Origin: Tardiphaga sp.
Lineage (GTDB): Bacteria > Pseudomonadota > Alphaproteobacteria > Rhizobiales > Xanthobacteraceae
Reading direction: 5' to 3'
Assembly (NCBI GenBank): GCA_014377915.1
Contig: JACMOT010000329.1
Location: 1-9,669, forward strand
DNA: 9,669 nucleotides
The position numbers and the translations under genes are program-made. Positions 7,276-9,669 of this stretch are shown here, piece by piece (position 1 is the first letter of the stretch; every line of letters begins with the position of its first letter). The notes beneath the pieces were generated by a model. The model saw nothing but the letters and a program-made list of their open reading frames with translations, did no database searches and was not told the origin of the DNA.

Positions 7276-9416
7276 ACGCGGCGAAGCCGAAATCCGCCGT
7301 CGCTTTGCCTGCCGGCGCGGAAGGCGCAATGCTTCCTCCAGAGACGCCGCTGGCGATGCTGCCGCAGGTGCTGTCGGGATCCCCCCCATCACCCCGCCGC
7401 GCTCAATTCAAGCCGATGCCGACCGTCTGGCGGCGCATCTATATCCTGACCGGCACAGCGGCGATGACCATCGCCGGTGGTTATGAGATGTTTGAGGTTC
7501 TGAAGGTCGGCGGCATTACCATCCTCGAAGGTCTGGTGCTGGCGCTGTTCGTGCTGCTGTTCGCCTGGGTGGCATTTTCGTTCATGTCAGCGCTGGCCGG
7601 CTTTGCCATGCTGCTGCTGCGCCGGCGCGACCCACTCGACATCGAGCCGCGGGGGCCGCTGCCGGCTATCTCCAGCCGTAATGCGATGCTGCTACCGACC
7701 TATAATGAAGATCCCTACCGGATCATGGCGCGGCTGCGGGCGATCTGGGAATCCGCCGAACAGACCGGCTACGGCGCGCAGCTCGACTGGTTCGTGCTCA
7801 GCGACACCACCGACCCGGCGATCTGGGTCGCCGAGGAAAAGGCGTTGCTCGAATTTCGCCGCGAAGCCGGCGCCAGCCGCATCTTCTATCGTCACCGGCC
7901 GCGCAACGTGGCTCGCAAGTCGGGCAACATCGAGGACTGGGTCCAGCGCTTCGGCGCCGGCTATGATCACATGATCATCCTCGACGCCGACAGCCTGATG
8001 ACCGGCGATACGATTGTGCGCCTGGTTGCCGGCATGGAGGCGCATCCCGCCGTCGGCCTGATCCAGACGCTGCCCATCGTCGTCAATGCGCGCTCGCTGT
8101 TCGCGCGCATGCAGCAGTTTGCCGGCCGGCTCTATGGTCCGGTGATCGCGTCGGGAATCGCATGGTGGCACGGCTCGGAAGGCAATTACTGGGGCCACAA
8201 CGCCATCATCCGCGTCCGTGCCTTTGCCGGCGACGCCGGCCTGCCCGAACTGTCCGGGCGCAAGCCGTTTGGCGGCCATATTCTCAGCCATGATTTCATC
8301 GAGGCGGCGTTGATGCGGCGCGCCGGATGGGGGATCCACATGGCACCAAAACTCGGCGGCAGCTTCGAGGAATGCCCGCCGTCGCTGCTCGATTTTGCTG
8401 CGCGCGACCGCAGGTGGTGCCAGGGCAATCTGCAGCATCTCGCCGTGCTGCCGGCGCGGCGGCTGCACTGGGTGTCGCGGCTGCATTTGCTGACCGGGAT
8501 CGGCTCCTACCTGACGGCTCCGCTCTGGCTGATGTTTCTGGTACTGGGTATCCTGATTTCGCTGCAGGCGCAGTTCGTGCGGCCGGAATATTTCCCGAAA
8601 GGCTTTTCGCTGTTTCCGCAATGGCCGGCGCAGGATCCGGTCCGCGCGGCCTGGGTGTTCGCCGGCACCATGGGGCTCTTGATCGTGCCGAAGCTGTTGG
8701 CCTACATCCTGTTGCTCACTCAAAACGAGAACCGCAAGCGCTTCGGCGGCGGCATGCTGGTGCTGATCGGCATCGTCCTCGAAACCCTGCTGTCGGGCCT
8801 GATCGCGCCGGTGATGATGATCTTCCAGTCCTCGGCGGTCGGCGAGATCCTGCTCGGCCGCGATGCCGGCTGGCAGGTGCAGCGCCGCGACGATGGCGGC
8901 GTGCCGTTCCGCGAAGTAGTCAGCAAATATACGGTACCGACCTTGTTCGGGGTGTTGATGGCCATCGGCGCCTATGCGGTGTCGGTGCCGCTGTTCCTGT
9001 GGATGACGCCGGTGATCGTCGGCCTGCTGTTGTCGGTGCCGGTGGCGATGCTGTCGTCGCGGCTGCTGCGGTCCGGCCAGCGCGCCGGCCTGTTCGGCAC
9101 TCCCGAACAGAATGCGCCGCCCAGGGTGCTGGACCGCGCCAACGAACTGGCACTGGCGGCGCCGGCCTATGATGCCAGCCCGCTGCGCGCGTTGCGCAAC
9201 GATGCCGAACTGCGCGAGATACATTCGCGGGCGCTGGCCGATCAGCCGCGCCGGCGCGGCCAGATCAATTCCGACCTCGCCACCGCGCGCGCCAAAATCG
9301 AGGATGCGGAGGATTTTGAAGAGGCGGTCAGCTATCTCAGCTCCCGCGAGACGTTTGCCGTGCTCAACAGCCGCACCACGCTTCAGCATCTCATCGCGCT
9401 GCCCGATAGAGCCTAA
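7263..9416 (+). CDS. opgH: Membrane glucosyltransferase OpgH (periplasmic glucan synthase)
   Basis: Inner-membrane family 2 glycosyltransferase that polymerises UDP-glucose into linear beta-1,2-glucan and passes it to the periplasm. 717 residues from ATG 7263. After a short cytosolic N-terminus there are membrane segments near 58-76 and 87-119. The cytosolic catalytic domain shows LPTYNED at 144-150, SDTTDP at 180-185, the metal/UDP-binding DAD at 241-243, SHD at 342-344 (likely base) and RDRRW at 381-385, the QxxRW-like motif. Four or more C-terminal membrane segments lie at about 410-436, 462-485, 496-522 and 557-602. A charged cytosolic tail ends the protein. Start alternatives are GTG 7251 and ATG 7272; the latter overlaps the opgG stop as ATGA. 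Any choice gives overlap, hence coupling to opgG. It is shorter than E. coli OpgH (847 residues), mainly at the N-terminus. Confidence 0.95.
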   Translation: MDSMNAAKPKSAVALPAGAEGAMLPPETPLAMLPQVLSGSPPSPRRAQFKPMPTVWRRIYILTGTAAMTIAGGYEMFEVLKVGGITILEGLVLALFVLLFAWVAFSFMSALAGFAMLLLRRRDPLDIEPRGPLPAISSRNAMLLPTYNEDPYRIMARLRAIWESAEQTGYGAQLDWFVLSDTTDPAIWVAEEKALLEFRREAGASRIFYRHRPRNVARKSGNIEDWVQRFGAGYDHMIILDADSLMTGDTIVRLVAGMEAHPAVGLIQTLPIVVNARSLFARMQQFAGRLYGPVIASGIAWWHGSEGNYWGHNAIIRVRAFAGDAGLPELSGRKPFGGHILSHDFIEAALMRRAGWGIHMAPKLGGSFEECPPSLLDFAARDRRWCQGNLQHLAVLPARRLHWVSRLHLLTGIGSYLTAPLWLMFLVLGILISLQAQFVRPEYFPKGFSLFPQWPAQDPVRAAWVFAGTMGLLIVPKLLAYILLLTQNENRKRFGGGMLVLIGIVLETLLSGLIAPVMMIFQSSAVGEILLGRDAGWQVQRRDDGGVPFREVVSKYTVPTLFGVLMAIGAYAVSVPLFLWMTPVIVGLLLSVPVAMLSSRLLRSGQRAGLFGTPEQNAPPRVLDRANELALAAPAYDASPLRALRNDAELREIHSRALADQPRRRGQINSDLATARAKIEDAEDFEEAVSYLSSRETFAVLNSRTTLQHLIALPDRA

Positions 9417-9429
9417 TTGGAGAACTGAC

Positions 9430-9470
9430 GGTCCGGCGTTGTTCCGGGCGATAGGTAGATGGAACGGACC
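9430..9470 (+). terminator. Imperfect hairpin after opgH
   Basis: Thirteen bases past the opgH stop, GGTCC (9430-9434) pairs with GGACC (9466-9470). GTTCC (9441-9445) pairs with GGAAC (9461-9465), leaving a one-sided bulge and a 15-base loop. No U-run follows. It may mark the 3' end of the opgGH message but would be a poor intrinsic terminator on its own. Confidence 0.25.
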
Positions 9471-9528
9471 TGCCGCAGCAGATGGAATATAATTTACTTG
9501 AGGTTGTTCGGGCTAAAACTACCCGCCA

Positions 9529-9550
9529 TCAATCAACTGTTAACTATAAT
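9529..9550 (+). promoter_or_regulatory. CtrA-like site abutting a perfect TATAAT
   Basis: TCAA (9529-9532), seven bases, then TTAAC (9540-9544) matches the alphaproteobacterial CtrA consensus TTAA-N7-TTAA(C) at all but one position. TATAAT follows at once at 9545-9550. No good -35 was found 16-18 bases upstream, so the promoter may need an activator or be repressed by binding across the -10. A second TATAAT is at 9488-9493, also without a -35. The putative start codon is at 9590, leaving a leader of about 30 bases. The match is visible; CtrA control is inferred. Confidence 0.4.
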
Positions 9551-9589
9551 CTTGCATCGTCCGCCCGGGGCTCACACCGGGAAACCGCC

Positions 9590-9669
9590 ATGGGAACGCT
9601 CATCCAACTCTTCCGACTGGTTCTAATCCCCGCGGGGATGGCCATGTTTATGATCGCCGCGCAGATGTC
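9590..9669 (+). CDS. Small hydrophobic protein, N-terminus only (unrecognised)
   Basis: An open frame starting ATG at 9590 runs 26 codons to the right edge without a stop. It begins MGTLIQLFRLVLIPAGMAMF, which looks like a membrane segment or uncleaved signal anchor. GGGA at 9579-9582 lies about seven bases before the ATG and may be the ribosome binding site. The short hairpin CCCGG/CCGGG (9564-9568, 9577-9581) lies in the leader. An upstream promoter-like TATAAT and CtrA-like site support a real gene start. Function is not recognisable from this fragment. Confidence 0.5.
   Translation, partial: MGTLIQLFRLVLIPAGMAMFMIAAQM

Noticed and set aside
7381..7387. Run of seven C in the opgH N-terminal coding region, a possible slippage site
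   Set aside because: The reading frame is intact on both sides and seven bases is short for phase variation in a GC-rich genome.
8327..9172. 281-codon frame in another plus-strand frame inside opgH
   Set aside because: Alanine/arginine-rich out-of-frame shadow of the OpgH C-terminal membrane region.
7692..9389. 565-codon open frame on the minus strand opposite opgH
   Set aside because: The translation is rich in R, H, Q and D with no recognisable domain, and opgH in the other strand carries all glycosyltransferase motifs.

Overview
The window looks like a GC-rich alphaproteobacterial chromosome. Codon use, Tat-type leaders, and the styles of the LivH/LivM, LysR and OpgGH proteins suggest a Bradyrhizobium or Rhodopseudomonas relative; that placement is inference from protein style and base composition, not a database match. 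No tRNA, rRNA, insertion sequence, CRISPR array or prophage gene was seen.

Left half, minus strand (read right to left): a Baeyer-Villiger monooxygenase of the phenylacetone/cyclohexanone type (2906-4546) is followed by three parts of a branched-chain amino acid-type (HAAT) ABC importer. These are a Tat-exported solute-binding protein (1440-2696), permease LivH (404-1309) and permease LivM (1-407, running off the left edge). livH and livM overlap by ATGA. A perfect 13-bp hairpin sits between the binding-protein gene and livH. The two ATPases (LivG, LivF) are not in the window. A CrgA-like LysR regulator (4685-5611) is divergent from the monooxygenase across a 138-bp region carrying a spaced inverted repeat. 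The set reads as an uptake and ring- or chain-oxidation module for an unidentified ketone-related substrate.

Right half, plus strand: opgG (5767-7275) and opgH (7263-9416) form an overlapping operon for osmoregulated periplasmic beta-glucan. OpgH polymerises glucose at the inner membrane and OpgG acts on the glucan in the periplasm. After opgH, an AT-rich stretch holds a CtrA-like site next to a perfect TATAAT, upstream of the beginning of a small hydrophobic protein cut by the right edge.

Four starts appear to be non-ATG: TTG for the monooxygenase and opgG, GTG for livH and the LysR gene. Each has a plausible ribosome binding site or restores family-typical length, and two of the four choices remove spurious overlap across the divergent promoter. 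No clearly undescribed system is present. The most interesting unit is the monooxygenase-transporter-LysR module.
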